Shown here one piece after another: positions 1 through 8,750 of a DNA stretch of 64,000 nt (positions are counted from its first letter, which is position 1; each line of letters begins with the position of its first letter). The notes under the pieces were generated by a model. That model ran no database searches. It was not told the origin of the DNA and worked only from the letters and a program-made list of their open reading frames with translations. A program made the position numbers and the translations under genes. Source of the DNA: Bacillus sp. FJAT-27916. GTDB taxonomy: Bacteria; Bacillota; Bacilli; Bacillales; Pradoshiaceae. The stretch spans positions 3,619,287-3,683,286 of the forward strand of contig NZ_LFZV01000001.1 in assembly GCF_001183965.1 (NCBI RefSeq). Reading direction: 5' to 3'.

Positions 1-1134
1 GAAGTACACATGACTGAATCCTATTGTGTCGTATAAAGAACCAAATACTGGTGATAGAAATGCAGCAGCAATCGCACTTGAGAATTGGAAACCTACTAAA
101 TAAAGAGTTGAAGATAAGCGATTATCAAAATGCTGAGCCAGGTATTTAAAAATCGCAATTAACATAATCGGCAATTCGAGAGCATGAAGCAGTTTCATAC
201 AAGATATGCCGATTGGTTCAAAGGCCAAACCTGAACCAATAATACGTGTCGCCATGATAAAGCCAGCTAAGAGCAACGATTTTTTTGCTCCAATTTTGTT
301 TACAATAAATGGTGCAGCGAACATCATGCCTGCTTCCAAAAATACTTGGAATGAATTCAAGTAACCGTATAATTGGTTTCCTTTAGAAATGTCAGAGAAT
401 AAAGAAGCATAATATGTAGGGAATTGTTGATCATACACCGAATAGAAACATACTACGCCAAATACATACATGACGAAGAACCAGAACTTTTTCAGTTTTA
501 ACAATCCAAAGACATCCTTCATCTTAATGGGCTCTTGAGTAGTAATATCCGAAGAACCTGTTAAATCTACTTTTGTCATTAATAAGATCAATACTAAACA
601 TAAAGCTGAACCTGAAGCTAACCAGAAATTAATATTAGGATTGATGTTAAATAGCTGTCCTGCGAAGAAAGTCGCTGCTGCCCATCCTAAAGAGCCCCAC
701 ATTCTTGATTTCCCATATTCAAAGTCACACTTACGACCTATTTTTTCAATATATGATTCTACTGCTCCACAGCCTGCTTGGAAGGCAGCACCTAGGAACA
801 TACCGCCTACGATAGCACCTAATAAAATGTTGTATTTCAATAATGGTCCATAAATATAGATGAAGAAAGGACCTGATAAAACAAGTAATGCAGTAATAAA
901 CCAAAGGATATGTTTCTTTAAGCCAATCTTGTCAGAGATTACTCCATAAAGCGGTTGCATAATTAATGCTACGATTGCGTTTGCTGAGAAGATAATCCCT
1001 GTACTAGCACCGCTTAACTGAATATCTTGACTTAACCAAATAGAAAATAAAGACATACAGGAAGACCATGTAAAGAAGTAAAAAAAGAAAAATGCACTTA
1101 ATAACCAATAATTTCGTTTTGCTCCTATTTTCAT
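1..1134 (-). CDS. Oligosaccharide:H+ symporter, LacY/CscB type (3' end cut by window edge)
   Basis: Major facilitator permease of the oligosaccharide:H+ symporter family, importing a di- or oligosaccharide with a proton across the membrane. It starts at the ATG at 1134 behind a GAAAGGGA ribosome site; 378 codons are present and roughly the last 35-40 residues lie outside the window. The N-terminus has the run of aromatic residues after NYW typical of LacY. The LacY counterparts of Glu126 (VESYIEK), Arg144 (GKSRMWG), Arg302 (RIIG) and His322/Glu325 (LHALELP) are all visible. The segment YLNSFQVFLEA matches my memory of E. coli CscB better than LacY, so sucrose or a related sugar is a likely substrate. 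It is transcribed towards the window edge from a region with two operators and a cre-like site; the LacI-type gene follows upstream on the same strand. Substrate is inferred only. Confidence 0.88.
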   Translation of the reverse strand, partial: MKIGAKRNYWLLSAFFFFYFFTWSSCMSLFSIWLSQDIQLSGASTGIIFSANAIVALIMQPLYGVISDKIGLKKHILWFITALLVLSGPFFIYIYGPLLKYNILLGAIVGGMFLGAAFQAGCGAVESYIEKIGRKCDFEYGKSRMWGSLGWAAATFFAGQLFNINPNINFWLASGSALCLVLILLMTKVDLTGSSDITTQEPIKMKDVFGLLKLKKFWFFVMYVFGVVCFYSVYDQQFPTYYASLFSDISKGNQLYGYLNSFQVFLEAGMMFAAPFIVNKIGAKKSLLLAGFIMATRIIGSGLAFEPIGISCMKLLHALELPIMLIAIFKYLAQHFDNRLSSTLYLVGFQFSSAIAAAFLSPVFGSLYDTIGFSHVYF

Positions 1135-1179
1135 ACCCTACCACTTCCCTTTCTGTTTATAACTCTTTCAACAAATTAC

Positions 1180-1203
1180 GTAAACGTTTACGTAAACGTT
1201 TAC
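1180..1203. promoter_or_regulatory. Two abutting LacI-type operators (GTAAACGTTTAC x2)
   Basis: The perfect 12-bp palindrome GTAAACGTTTAC occurs at 1180-1191 and again at 1192-1203, directly upstream of the permease start. A palindrome with a central CG is the standard form of LacI/GalR-family operators, and a LacI-family gene lies next to it, so these are most likely its binding sites. Confidence 0.75.
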
Positions 1204-1223
1204 TTTATTGCTTAACTTAATAA

Positions 1224-1237
1224 TAAAAGCGCTTTCA
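1224..1237. promoter_or_regulatory. cre-like catabolite-repression site
   Basis: TAAAAGCGCTTTCA differs at one informative position from the CcpA cre consensus TGWAANCGNTNWCA. It sits upstream of the sugar permease, where carbon catabolite repression is expected. A LacI-family self-site is the alternative. Confidence 0.5.
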
Positions 1238-1282
1238 TGATTAAGCAAGAAGAAAATTGTTCCATGCATAAAAAAATAAAAA

Positions 1283-1328
1283 AAGACCTATAGGTCCGAC
1301 ACTAAATATGTGTCCATCTATAGGTCTT
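1283..1328 (-). terminator. Intrinsic terminator of the LacI-type gene
   Basis: Inverted repeat AAGACCTATAG (1283-1293) / CTATAGGTCTT (1318-1328). On the minus strand it is followed by a T-rich tract (complement of 1271-1282), right after the regulator stop codon. Confidence 0.8.
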
Positions 1329-1339
1329 GAATAATGATC

Positions 1340-2368
1340 TTAACTAGATCTTCGAATAATCAAGGATGTATCTAACATGTAATCTGTCGGTTTTTCTTGC
1401 TTATTTTTGATGCAATCCAAAATGACCTCAGCAGCTTTCTGTCCCATTTCATAAGCTGGTTGTTTAACGGTTGTTAACGATGGATTAATGATTTTCATCC
1501 ATTCATAATCATCAAATCCTATGATGGCCATTTCATCAGGAATTTTGATGTAATGCTCTTGGAAGTATGAAATAGCTCCCATTGTCATCACATTATTTGC
1601 AACAAAGAGTGCGCTGACCTCTTTTTGCTCCATAAACTCTTTCGCTATTCTGTATCCATCTTCTAAAGAAGCATTTCCTATTTTCACATACTTCTCATTA
1701 AAGGATAAATGATGATCTGCAAGGGCTTGCTTATATCCCTCTAAACGTTTATCACTTGTTGTTAAACCTAATTCCCCCGTTATAAACCCGATATGTTTAT
1801 GCCCCTTTTCGATGAGATGCTTCGCAGCAGCATACGCACCTTGAAAATTATCGGTTAACACACAATTCCCTTGGTAGTTCTGGGGTTTTCGGTCAATGAA
1901 GACAATGGGTGAATCATTATTAATCGGCAGGTCAGCTAGATAAGAATAATCATTTCCGGTTGGTACTAGAATGATTCCGTCCACTAACTGATTATGGAAC
2001 ATTTGAATATGTTCTTTTTCTAAATCAGGATTTTCGTAGGAGTTACATAGAATTAATTTATACCCGTTCTTTGATAATGTTTGTTCGATACCTTGAGCGA
2101 CAATCATAAAAAAAGCATTAGCTGTATCTGTAAATTCTTTAACTGGTACAATTAATCCGACTAAATGCGAATTCTGGCTCCTTAATGTTCTTGCAACAGG
2201 GTTAGGAACATAATTTAATTCCTTCATGGCCTCTTTTACCTTTGTCGTTACTTCTTCAGATACATATCTAGTTCCATTGATTACATGAGAGACAGTTGCT
2301 GTAGATACCTCCGCCATTGCCGCTACATCTTTTATACTTGTCTTGTTTTTCTTCTCTCTCGCAGCCAT
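1340..2368 (-). CDS. LacI/GalR family transcriptional regulator
   Basis: A 342-residue repressor of the usual family length. The N-terminal helix-turn-helix spans about residues 10-60 (TSIKDVAAMAEVSTATVSHV, hinge helix near NPVARTLR), followed by a periplasmic-binding-protein-like effector domain to the end. GTGAGGA precedes the ATG at 2368. It lies upstream of, and on the same strand as, the LacY-like permease, with two GTAAACGTTTAC operators between them, so it probably represses the permease and is relieved by the sugar or a derivative. The effector cannot be read from sequence. Confidence 0.93.
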   Translation of the reverse strand: MAAREKKNKTSIKDVAAMAEVSTATVSHVINGTRYVSEEVTTKVKEAMKELNYVPNPVARTLRSQNSHLVGLIVPVKEFTDTANAFFMIVAQGIEQTLSKNGYKLILCNSYENPDLEKEHIQMFHNQLVDGIILVPTGNDYSYLADLPINNDSPIVFIDRKPQNYQGNCVLTDNFQGAYAAAKHLIEKGHKHIGFITGELGLTTSDKRLEGYKQALADHHLSFNEKYVKIGNASLEDGYRIAKEFMEQKEVSALFVANNVMTMGAISYFQEHYIKIPDEMAIIGFDDYEWMKIINPSLTTVKQPAYEMGQKAAEVILDCIKNKQEKPTDYMLDTSLIIRRSS

Positions 2369-2378
2369 TGTCTAATCC

Positions 2379-2567
2379 TCACTTCATCTTTAAATCAATT
2401 GATACCCTCCGATTAACATGGATCGGAGTCATTCGGCTTTCAACCATTCGGTAATCTGCCAAAGACTTTACCTTTATCCCACCCTGAGTTTGCACTCTCA
2501 TTTGGCATTCATCTCCACACCGGTCGAAGTGGTAAGCTCTTTGCTGAATAAAGGTAAATAAACTCAT
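2379..2567 (-). CDS. Small ORF of unknown function ahead of the LacI-type gene
   Basis: A 62-codon frame whose TGA stop overlaps the ribosome-binding region of the LacI-type gene. It contains a CGDEC motif and a basic C-terminal half. No good ribosome site precedes its ATG and I do not recognise the protein. It may be chance, a leader peptide coupled to the regulator, or a remnant. Confidence 0.2.
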   Translation of the reverse strand: MSLFTFIQQRAYHFDRCGDECQMRVQTQGGIKVKSLADYRMVESRMTPIHVNRRVSIDLKMK

Positions 2568-2726
2568 ACATATCGCTATAGACGCTACTTAAAGTATAAC
2601 ACATCGCCCCTGCTGCCTATTCTTCTCTTCAGAAATATCGTTGCATGAAGTTCTGTCAGCACTCTCCGGCTTGTTAAATTCTATATAAAAAATCATGCAT
2701 TCCTCAAAAAAGTCTCTAATAAGCTA

Positions 2727-3911
2727 TTACCCTTCTAACGCTTGCTCAATATCTGCCCAAATATCCTCCCACGATTCAAGACCGACAGAGAGACGGATCA
2801 GCTGATCGGTGACGCCCATGGAGAGGCGGTCTTTTTCTGGAATGACAGCATGGGTCATGGAGGCTGGATGAGAGATGAGTGTTTCCACATCTCCCAGACT
2901 GACGGCAATTTTGATGAGTTGGAGCTTGTTAAGGAAAGCTTGTGCTTCTCGTTTCCCTCCTTCTTTTAGTTCGAAGGAGATGACTCCTCCTGGCTGCTTC
3001 ATTTGTTTAATGGCAGCTTCATGTCCGGCATTATCTTTATTCCATGGAAAATACACTTGCCCGACTTGCGGGTGATTTAGCAGCTGTTCATTGATCTTGA
3101 TGGCATTTTCACTGTGGCGGTCCATGCGGACGGGCAGGGTTTTGAGACCGCGCAAAAGAAGCCATGCGTCAAATGGAGACATGATGCTGCCGATATCTTT
3201 CAGGCTGTTCTTTTTGAGATTAGTGATAAAGGATTTTTTTCCGGCAACCAGACCGGCGACGACATCTCCATGTCCCCCAATGTATTTGGTTGCGCTATGG
3301 AGAGCAACATCACATCCGAGTGCAAGTGGTGATTGGAGATATGGAGATGGAAATGTGTTGTCGACAACGACGGGAATGCCGTATTCCTTGGCCACGCGCG
3401 AAACCATCTCTAGGTCAATGACGCGCATCGTTGGGTTAATGGGTGTTTCGACAAAGATACAGGTCGTCTCTGGACGAATGCTGTTTCGAATTTGCTCTTC
3501 TGATTCCATCGGGCTGAAATCATAATCAATCGCATATTTATCCTTTAGCAAGACCAGTAAGTCAAAGGTGCATCCATACACACCAAGGGAGCAGAGGATA
3601 TGGTCATTTGCTTTTGACAGTTCAATTAAAACAGCTGAAACCGCTCCCATTCCTGATGCGAAAGCGGCGCAATCTTCAGCTCCTTCTAGGACAGCCACCT
3701 TTTCTTCAAGTGCTTGAACAGTCGGGTTTCCGAGGCGGGAGTAAATATAGCCTTCTTCTGTTCCAGCAAAGCGTGCCTCGCCTTGCTCCGCTGTATCAAA
3801 AGTGAATGTTGAGGTTTGGTAAATCGGTGTGGATAGACTGCCTACATGCTTTTTTGTATCATATCCGGCATGGACGGCTGCCGTTTCAAAGTGCTTGTAT
3901 TCTTTTCTCAT
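2727..3911 (-). CDS. Methionine gamma-lyase (PLP-dependent Cys/Met metabolism enzyme)
   Basis: Enzyme of the Cys/Met metabolism PLP family, 394 residues, the usual length. Methionine gamma-lyase cleaves methionine to methanethiol, ammonia and 2-oxobutyrate in the cytoplasm. The PLP-binding lysine is Lys209 in SATKYIGGH, and Cys114 in VYGCTF matches the cysteine (Cys116 in Pseudomonas putida numbering) that marks gamma-lyases rather than cystathionine enzymes. VDNTFPSPYLQSPL is the conserved aspartate loop. It appears monocistronic; no S-box or T-box leader is visible in the short upstream gap. Cystathionine gamma-lyase or O-acetylhomoserine sulfhydrylase are less likely alternatives. Confidence 0.85.
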   Translation of the reverse strand: MRKEYKHFETAAVHAGYDTKKHVGSLSTPIYQTSTFTFDTAEQGEARFAGTEEGYIYSRLGNPTVQALEEKVAVLEGAEDCAAFASGMGAVSAVLIELSKANDHILCSLGVYGCTFDLLVLLKDKYAIDYDFSPMESEEQIRNSIRPETTCIFVETPINPTMRVIDLEMVSRVAKEYGIPVVVDNTFPSPYLQSPLALGCDVALHSATKYIGGHGDVVAGLVAGKKSFITNLKKNSLKDIGSIMSPFDAWLLLRGLKTLPVRMDRHSENAIKINEQLLNHPQVGQVYFPWNKDNAGHEAAIKQMKQPGGVISFELKEGGKREAQAFLNKLQLIKIAVSLGDVETLISHPASMTHAVIPEKDRLSMGVTDQLIRLSVGLESWEDIWADIEQALEG

Positions 3912-4012
3912 CCGTCAATTCTCCTCCAATTAAACAGGATTATTGTTCCATCTGATTTTATCATATGCCCAATAGGTAAATCATGGAATTCGGGAATATA
4001 GACAAAAAAATA

Positions 4013-4033
4013 AAAGGCTTGTTAAAAGCCTTT
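4013..4033 (-). terminator. Intrinsic terminator after ybaK
   Basis: Hairpin AAAGGCTT / AAAGCCTTT. On the minus strand it is followed by an uninterrupted-looking T tract (complement of 4003-4012), just past the YbaK stop codon. Confidence 0.8.
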
Positions 4034-4035
4034 CT

Positions 4036-4518
4036 TCATTCTTCATGGATGACAGCTGCTGTTTGCCCTTTGGTTACATTCAACAAATCATCCAGATGGA
4101 TCTTCATTTGCATGCCAATCTTGCCGGCAGAAACGATAATGATTCCTTCCTCCTCTGCCTTCTTATCGATGAAAGTTGGATATTGCTTTTTCATCCCGAC
4201 CGGTGAACAGCCGCCGCGTATATAGCCTGTGTATTTCTGCAAATCCGCGACAGACAGCATGTCGATTTTTTTCTCTCCCGCTGCTCGTGCTGCCCGCTTT
4301 AAATCGAGTTCAGCCATAACTGGTATGACGAATACGTATAGATTTTTGGCTGCGGAGATTGTCACCAATGTTTTGAACACATAACGGGCATCCTCGCCAA
4401 TCTTAAGAGCAACAGATATCCCATCAATCTTGCCATCCTCAGGATTATATTGAAGTAATTCATAGGATACTTTCCTTTGGTCAAGTATCCTGAGTGCATT
4501 TGTCTTTCCTTTCGCCAT
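4036..4518 (-). CDS. ybaK: YbaK/EbsC family Cys-tRNA(Pro)/aminoacyl-tRNA deacylase
   Basis: A 160-residue protein of the YbaK family, which hydrolyses mischarged Cys-tRNA(Pro). The ATG at 4518 (MAKGKTNALRIL) is chosen because GGGAGGG precedes it and 160 residues is the family length; an upstream in-frame start would add 36 unlikely residues from the aarF coding region. The family core, with KTLVT, VIPV..ELDLKRAARAAGEKK and the glycine loop GYIRGGCSPVGMKK, is intact. The gene begins 14 bp after the AarF-like gene ends, so the two are probably co-transcribed. Confidence 0.9.
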   Translation of the reverse strand: MAKGKTNALRILDQRKVSYELLQYNPEDGKIDGISVALKIGEDARYVFKTLVTISAAKNLYVFVIPVMAELDLKRAARAAGEKKIDMLSVADLQKYTGYIRGGCSPVGMKKQYPTFIDKKAEEEGIIIVSAGKIGMQMKIHLDDLLNVTKGQTAAVIHEE

Positions 4519-4532
4519 TCTAACCCTCCCTC

Positions 4533-6215
4533 TCAAAACCGCCCAGATCGGAAGATGGAATAGAGGAGATAGAGAACCATGACCGTCGCAATGACAAACC
4601 CAATTTCGATAATCGGAATCTGCCACAGGATGTTGGTTCCGCCTCTGGTTGAGGAGCCAATGACCAGGCCTGCCATGATAATGCTGAAGGACAGCAGGAT
4701 GATTGCATAGGATAGTTGGTTCGCCATCTTATCCATCTTTGCCAAAAACGTTTCAAGCTGCGGTACTTTAATCTGCACACTAAATTTGCCATCTTTTAAT
4801 TTATTCGTCAAATCTTTCAGGCTGCGAGGCATTTCTGAGAAGAAATCAGAATAGTCGACGACCTTATTAAAGATCATCTCTGCAATATTTTTCGGCTGGA
4901 AGCGTTCCTTGACTAAATGGTCGCCAAAAGGCTCGACGACATCAAGGATATTGTATTCCGGATAAAGAGTTTCCACAACACCCTCAACAGCTAAAAAGGT
5001 TTTGCCAAGCATCGTCAAATCTGATGGAATACGGATATGATGCAGATAGGTGAGGGTGAAGAAATCATTGATGACGTCGCTGATGCTGATCTTATTTAAA
5101 TTCTGCCCGTAATAATTATCAATGAATTCCTGCACATCCGCTTTTAGCTGATCGTAGTTTATGTCATCCGGCGTAATCCCAATCTTCAAAATGGAGCGTA
5201 CGACAAAATCAGTATTCCCCTTTCGCAGCGCCATCAGCAGGGAGGCGAATTCATACTTCATCTCAGCATTAATTCGGCCGATATTGCCAAAGTCAAGAAA
5301 GACAAGCCGATCGCCGGGCTGGACAAACACATTTCCGGGATGCGGGTCAGCATGAAACAAGCCTTCGTCGAGGATTTGTTTCATCATCGCCTCTGTGAAA
5401 CGCTTGCTCAGCAGACAGCGGTCAAAGCCAATCTCATCAAGGCTTTTCACATCATTGATTTTAATCCCCTCCACAAACTCCATTGTAAGAACTCTTTTTG
5501 TGGAGTAATCCCAATAAACCTCCGGGATGCGGATCATATCATCATCTTTGAATTGAGCGGCAATCTTCTCGGCATTTCGTCCCTCAATCCCGTAGTCAAG
5601 CTCCATGTTCAGAGAGAGGGAAAATTCATCGACGATATCATTAATGCCATAATCTCTCGCCCAATGATACCGCTTCTCTGCAATACGGGCGAGGTTATGC
5701 AGAATTTCAAGATCCGTATCAATGGTTTTCGTGATATTAGGTCTCTGTACCTTCACTGCCACAATATCACCTGATGGAAGAATAGCTTTATGTACTTGAC
5801 CAATAGAGGCTGCCGCAATTGGAACTGGATTAAATTCAGTAAACAATTCCTCGAGCGGCAGCTCTAATTCGTCCTCAATGATGGCCTTTACTTCATCGAA
5901 GGGAAATTCCCGTACCTTATCCTGAAGCTTCTCAAGCTCAAGGATAATGGCAGCCGGGACGATATCAGGGCGGGTACTCATCATTTGTCCGAGCTTGATA
6001 TAGGTTGGACCAAGCTCCTCTAAAATCAGCCGGATACGCTCACCCGCTGGCTTTTCTTTAACATCCTTCCCTTCAAAAATCCACTTGCCGCCAAAAGGAA
6101 GCATATCAGCCAGCCCAAGCTCTTCCGCTATAGAGCCAAAACCGTTATGAATCATGGCACGAATAATATCTTGATAGCGATTAAAATGGCGTATCCTCTT
6201 ATTCAACACTTGCAT
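4533..6215 (-). CDS. ABC1/UbiB/AarF family atypical kinase, membrane anchored
   Basis: A 560-residue UbiB-family protein. The family signatures are present: KLGQ at 74-77, the alanine-rich loop AAASIGQVH at 134-142 in place of a glycine loop, Lys155 in AVKVQRP, the HADPHPGN catalytic loop and LDFGNIG metal-binding motif. Two hydrophobic C-terminal helices (about 497-517 and 533-556) anchor it in the membrane. The family supports isoprenoid quinone or lipid metabolism; the target here is unknown. It follows the phasin-like gene by 32 bp and precedes ybaK by 14 bp, suggesting one operon. Confidence 0.9.
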   Translation of the reverse strand: MQVLNKRIRHFNRYQDIIRAMIHNGFGSIAEELGLADMLPFGGKWIFEGKDVKEKPAGERIRLILEELGPTYIKLGQMMSTRPDIVPAAIILELEKLQDKVREFPFDEVKAIIEDELELPLEELFTEFNPVPIAAASIGQVHKAILPSGDIVAVKVQRPNITKTIDTDLEILHNLARIAEKRYHWARDYGINDIVDEFSLSLNMELDYGIEGRNAEKIAAQFKDDDMIRIPEVYWDYSTKRVLTMEFVEGIKINDVKSLDEIGFDRCLLSKRFTEAMMKQILDEGLFHADPHPGNVFVQPGDRLVFLDFGNIGRINAEMKYEFASLLMALRKGNTDFVVRSILKIGITPDDINYDQLKADVQEFIDNYYGQNLNKISISDVINDFFTLTYLHHIRIPSDLTMLGKTFLAVEGVVETLYPEYNILDVVEPFGDHLVKERFQPKNIAEMIFNKVVDYSDFFSEMPRSLKDLTNKLKDGKFSVQIKVPQLETFLAKMDKMANQLSYAIILLSFSIIMAGLVIGSSTRGGTNILWQIPIIEIGFVIATVMVLYLLYSIFRSGRF

Positions 6216-6247
6216 CCACCCCTACTCTATTGGTCCTCTAATGACGC

Positions 6248-6550
6248 TTAATCCTGTTTTGCTTCTAACGCAGCAATTCTTTGCTCAAGTCTTGCGATAT
6301 CCTCTTTCGTTGCAATATCCATTTCCTGAAGGCGCAGCTTAACCTTCATGTTAATTTGTTGTTCGACCTCTTTCTGGCGCTCCTCACCGCGCTGCACTAA
6401 ATCATTCACCATTTGTTTTGATTCCTGTTCAGATACATCGCCGCGCTTAACCATTTCATCAACATACTTTTCAATCTGTTCCTTGCTGACAATGGCAGCT
6501 CCTAAACCAAAGGAAAAAGCTTTGTTGACCATGTCTCGAATTGTACTCAT
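6248..6550 (-). CDS. Phasin-like coiled-coil protein (PhaF/PhaI-like small protein)
   Basis: A 100-residue protein. The ATG at 6550 (MSTIRDMVNKAFSFG) is preferred because the upstream ATG lies inside the ribosome site GAGGTGG. After a short hydrophobic stretch (AFSFGLGAAIVSKEQ) comes a long charged helix with heptad-like spacing that ends in IARLEQRIAALEAKQ. This is the pattern of the phasin-superfamily proteins that often precede aarF in Bacilli. It is the first gene of the probable aarF-ybaK operon. A direct role in polyester granules is not supported by anything else here. Confidence 0.75.
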   Translation of the reverse strand: MSTIRDMVNKAFSFGLGAAIVSKEQIEKYVDEMVKRGDVSEQESKQMVNDLVQRGEERQKEVEQQINMKVKLRLQEMDIATKEDIARLEQRIAALEAKQD

Positions 6551-6666
6551 TTCAATCCACCTCATTTAGAAATTTTTTAGACAGACTTCCTCTCCTCTTA
6601 CATTCCACCATTCCATTTAAACAAACATGAATTTTATGGATATTGTGTGTATGATTCAAACAAAAA

Positions 6667-6690
6667 GAGACAGCACTAACTGGCCGCCTC
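6667..6690 (-). terminator. Intrinsic terminator after the oxidoreductase
   Basis: 8-bp stem GAGACAGC / GCCGCCTC with two G-U pairs in the minus-strand transcript, followed there by TTTTTG (complement of 6661-6666). Confidence 0.65.
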
Positions 6691-6705
6691 TTGCTGATTC
6701 TAGTT

Positions 6706-7692
6706 TTATTGCTTGTCCGGCCCAAAGATGATGCCGCACTGCTTCCTTGTATGTTCCATTATATTTAAGACAATTCCGCTCAGATTGGCTAGTTCTACAT
6801 AGCGTTCCTCATCGCCTGTCTTGATGATATCGGTGAATGTCTCGATTTCATACACCATGTCATTATTGGTTTGTTCGATGGAAAATGGCTCACATACCTT
6901 TGTTTCCCGGTCAATGAACTCAATTTTTTCAACGGTCCCTGACCCAGGGAAGATGATATTGCCCTTCTCGCCGTGAATTTCATTTGAACCATATGAATCG
7001 GTGATTTTGGAGCAAACAATCGTGCAGACAAAATCTACGTATTGGAGGACAAGTGTACCGCCTCCATCAACCCCGCTATCGAGCATAACGGGAACATAAA
7101 TGCTTGAATCTGGCTCTCCGAATAAAGAGATTGCCATGTAGAGCGGGTAAATACCTAAGTCGACCAGCGCTCCCCCTGCGTATTTAGCTGAGAAGATATT
7201 CGGAACTTCCCCTTCCAAGTATTGATCGTAACGAGAAGAGTACTTCATATATTGCAGGTTAACGCTTCTAATTTGGCCGACACGTCCTAGATTATTCTTC
7301 AAGACGCTGAAATTCGGCGCATGAATCGTTCTCATCGCCTCGAATAAAAAGACATTATTCTTCCTTGCTGTCTCAAAGGCATTCTCCCATTCCTTCATAC
7401 TCGTAAACATCGGTTTTTCACAGATAATATGCTTACCGTGCTCCATTAAGAAGATAGCCTGCTCATAATGAATGGAATTTGGAGAGGCTATGTAGACTAC
7501 CTCAATTTCCTCACAGGTCGCCAATTGCTCCAGCTGATTAAATACGAGTTTCACATCATATTGATTCGCAAAGCGTGTTGCCTTCTCTAAATCTCTTGAA
7601 TAAACCGCCTTTAATGTGAGTTTTCCGCTCTCAGCAGCCGCTTCGATAAAGCGTTCAGTAATCATGCTCGTTCCAATCGTTGCAAATTTCAT
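6706..7692 (-). CDS. Gfo/Idh/MocA family NAD(P)-dependent oxidoreductase
   Basis: A 328-residue oxidoreductase with an N-terminal Rossmann domain (FATIGTSMITERF, where the usual GxG is GTS), the CEKP motif at 91-94 carrying the conserved lysine, and the C-terminal sheet domain with GGALVDLGIYPLY, whose D...Y pair lies near the active site. Members oxidise sugars, inositols or related alcohols, or dehydrogenate dihydrodiols. It is a single gene bounded by its own terminator, so the substrate cannot be inferred from neighbours. Confidence 0.9.
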   Translation of the reverse strand: MKFATIGTSMITERFIEAAAESGKLTLKAVYSRDLEKATRFANQYDVKLVFNQLEQLATCEEIEVVYIASPNSIHYEQAIFLMEHGKHIICEKPMFTSMKEWENAFETARKNNVFLFEAMRTIHAPNFSVLKNNLGRVGQIRSVNLQYMKYSSRYDQYLEGEVPNIFSAKYAGGALVDLGIYPLYMAISLFGEPDSSIYVPVMLDSGVDGGGTLVLQYVDFVCTIVCSKITDSYGSNEIHGEKGNIIFPGSGTVEKIEFIDRETKVCEPFSIEQTNNDMVYEIETFTDIIKTGDEERYVELANLSGIVLNIMEHTRKQCGIIFGPDKQ

Positions 7693-7784
7693 ATGAAAAC
7701 ACTCCCTAGAGCAAATTTTGATGAATTTCCTATCTTTTTATTGTATCAAAAGGAGGAAAAAGAAGCGCCTGCCAGCCACTAAAA

Positions 7785-7809
7785 AAACTGCCGGAGATGA
7801 CCCGGCAGC
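7785..7809 (-). terminator. Probable terminator of the psuKG operon
   Basis: Inverted repeat around CTGCCGG (near 7789) and CCCGGCAG (near 7802), directly downstream of psuG; followed on the minus strand by a T tract (complement of the AAAAAA at about 7781-7787). Confidence 0.6.
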
Positions 7810-7816
7810 CTGTGTA

Positions 7817-8734
7817 TTATTGAGAGATTTTCCCGAAAGCAACTGCGATTTGAGCGCCGACTTTTGCATTGTTTTTCACTAATGCGATGTTGGCTTCAAG
7901 GCTCTTGCCTTCTGTTACGTCTTTAATTTTGCCTAGTAGGAATGGAGTAACATCCTTACCAGTGATTCCAAGAGATTCTGCCTCTTCAACCGCATCATCA
8001 ATTACCTTGTTGATAAAGCTGTCTTCCATTGCGAATTCCTCTGGGATTGGGTTACCGATAACCATTCCGCCTTTAAGATTCATATCCCATTTCGCCTTCA
8101 TCATTTCCGCAATCTCTGTCGGAGTATCTAGACGATAGTTCACATCGAACGGACTTGTTCTTGTGAAGAAGGATGGTAATTTATCTGTTTGATAACCAAC
8201 AACTGGCACCCCTTGTGTTTCAAGGTATTCCATCGTTAAACCTAGGTCAAGAATGGACTTAGCCCCTGCACAAATGACCGCTACATCTGTCTTTGCTAAT
8301 TCCTGAAGGTCGGCGGAGATATCCATTGTTGTCTCAGCTCCACGGTGCACACCGCCGATTCCGCCTGTCACGAATGTTTTAATGCCAGCAAGCTCTGCGC
8401 AGATCATCGTTGCCGCAACCGTTGTTGCACCGTTCTTCTTCGCTGCTACCAAGTATGGCATATCGCGGCGGCTAGCTTTCGCAATGCCCTTTGTTTTCCC
8501 GAAGAATTCAAGCTCCTCATCGCTTAAGCCGATGCGAATAACACCGTCAATGACAGCCATTGTTGCCGGAACAGCTCCCTCTTCGCGGATGATAGCTTCT
8601 ACTTCACGAGCTGTTTGCACGTTTTGTGGATATGGCATACCGTGTGAGATGATTGTAGATTCCAACGCTACGATTGGTGTTCCGTTTTTCTTCGCTTCTT
8701 TCACTTCTTCTGATAATTTAATCCATTCATTCAT
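7817..8734 (-). CDS. psuG: Pseudouridine-5'-phosphate glycosidase PsuG
   Basis: A 305-residue enzyme that splits pseudouridine 5'-phosphate into uracil and ribose 5-phosphate. The family signature [11 protein letters not shown] and the segments [21 protein letters not shown] near the N-terminus ([18 protein letters not shown]) and PFLLGKI near the C-terminus are present, and the length is normal. It starts 16 bp after the psuK stop codon, so the two form an operon and act in sequence: the kinase makes the substrate of this lyase. A short inverted repeat in the 3' flank (7781-7808, around CTGCCGG / CCGGCAG) may end the transcript. Confidence 0.95.
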   Translation of the reverse strand: MNEWIKLSEEVKEAKKNGTPIVALESTIISHGMPYPQNVQTAREVEAIIREEGAVPATMAVIDGVIRIGLSDEELEFFGKTKGIAKASRRDMPYLVAAKKNGATTVAATMICAELAGIKTFVTGGIGGVHRGAETTMDISADLQELAKTDVAVICAGAKSILDLGLTMEYLETQGVPVVGYQTDKLPSFFTRTSPFDVNYRLDTPTEIAEMMKAKWDMNLKGGMVIGNPIPEEFAMEDSFINKVIDDAVEEAESLGITGKDVTPFLLGKIKDVTEGKSLEANIALVKNNAKVGAQIAVAFGKISQ

Positions 8735-8750
8735 GTTGTTTAATCTCCTT

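Noticed and set aside
6667..6690. Stem taken at first as a regulatory RNA
   Set aside because: It is explained by a terminator with G-U pairs and a T tract after the oxidoreductase gene.
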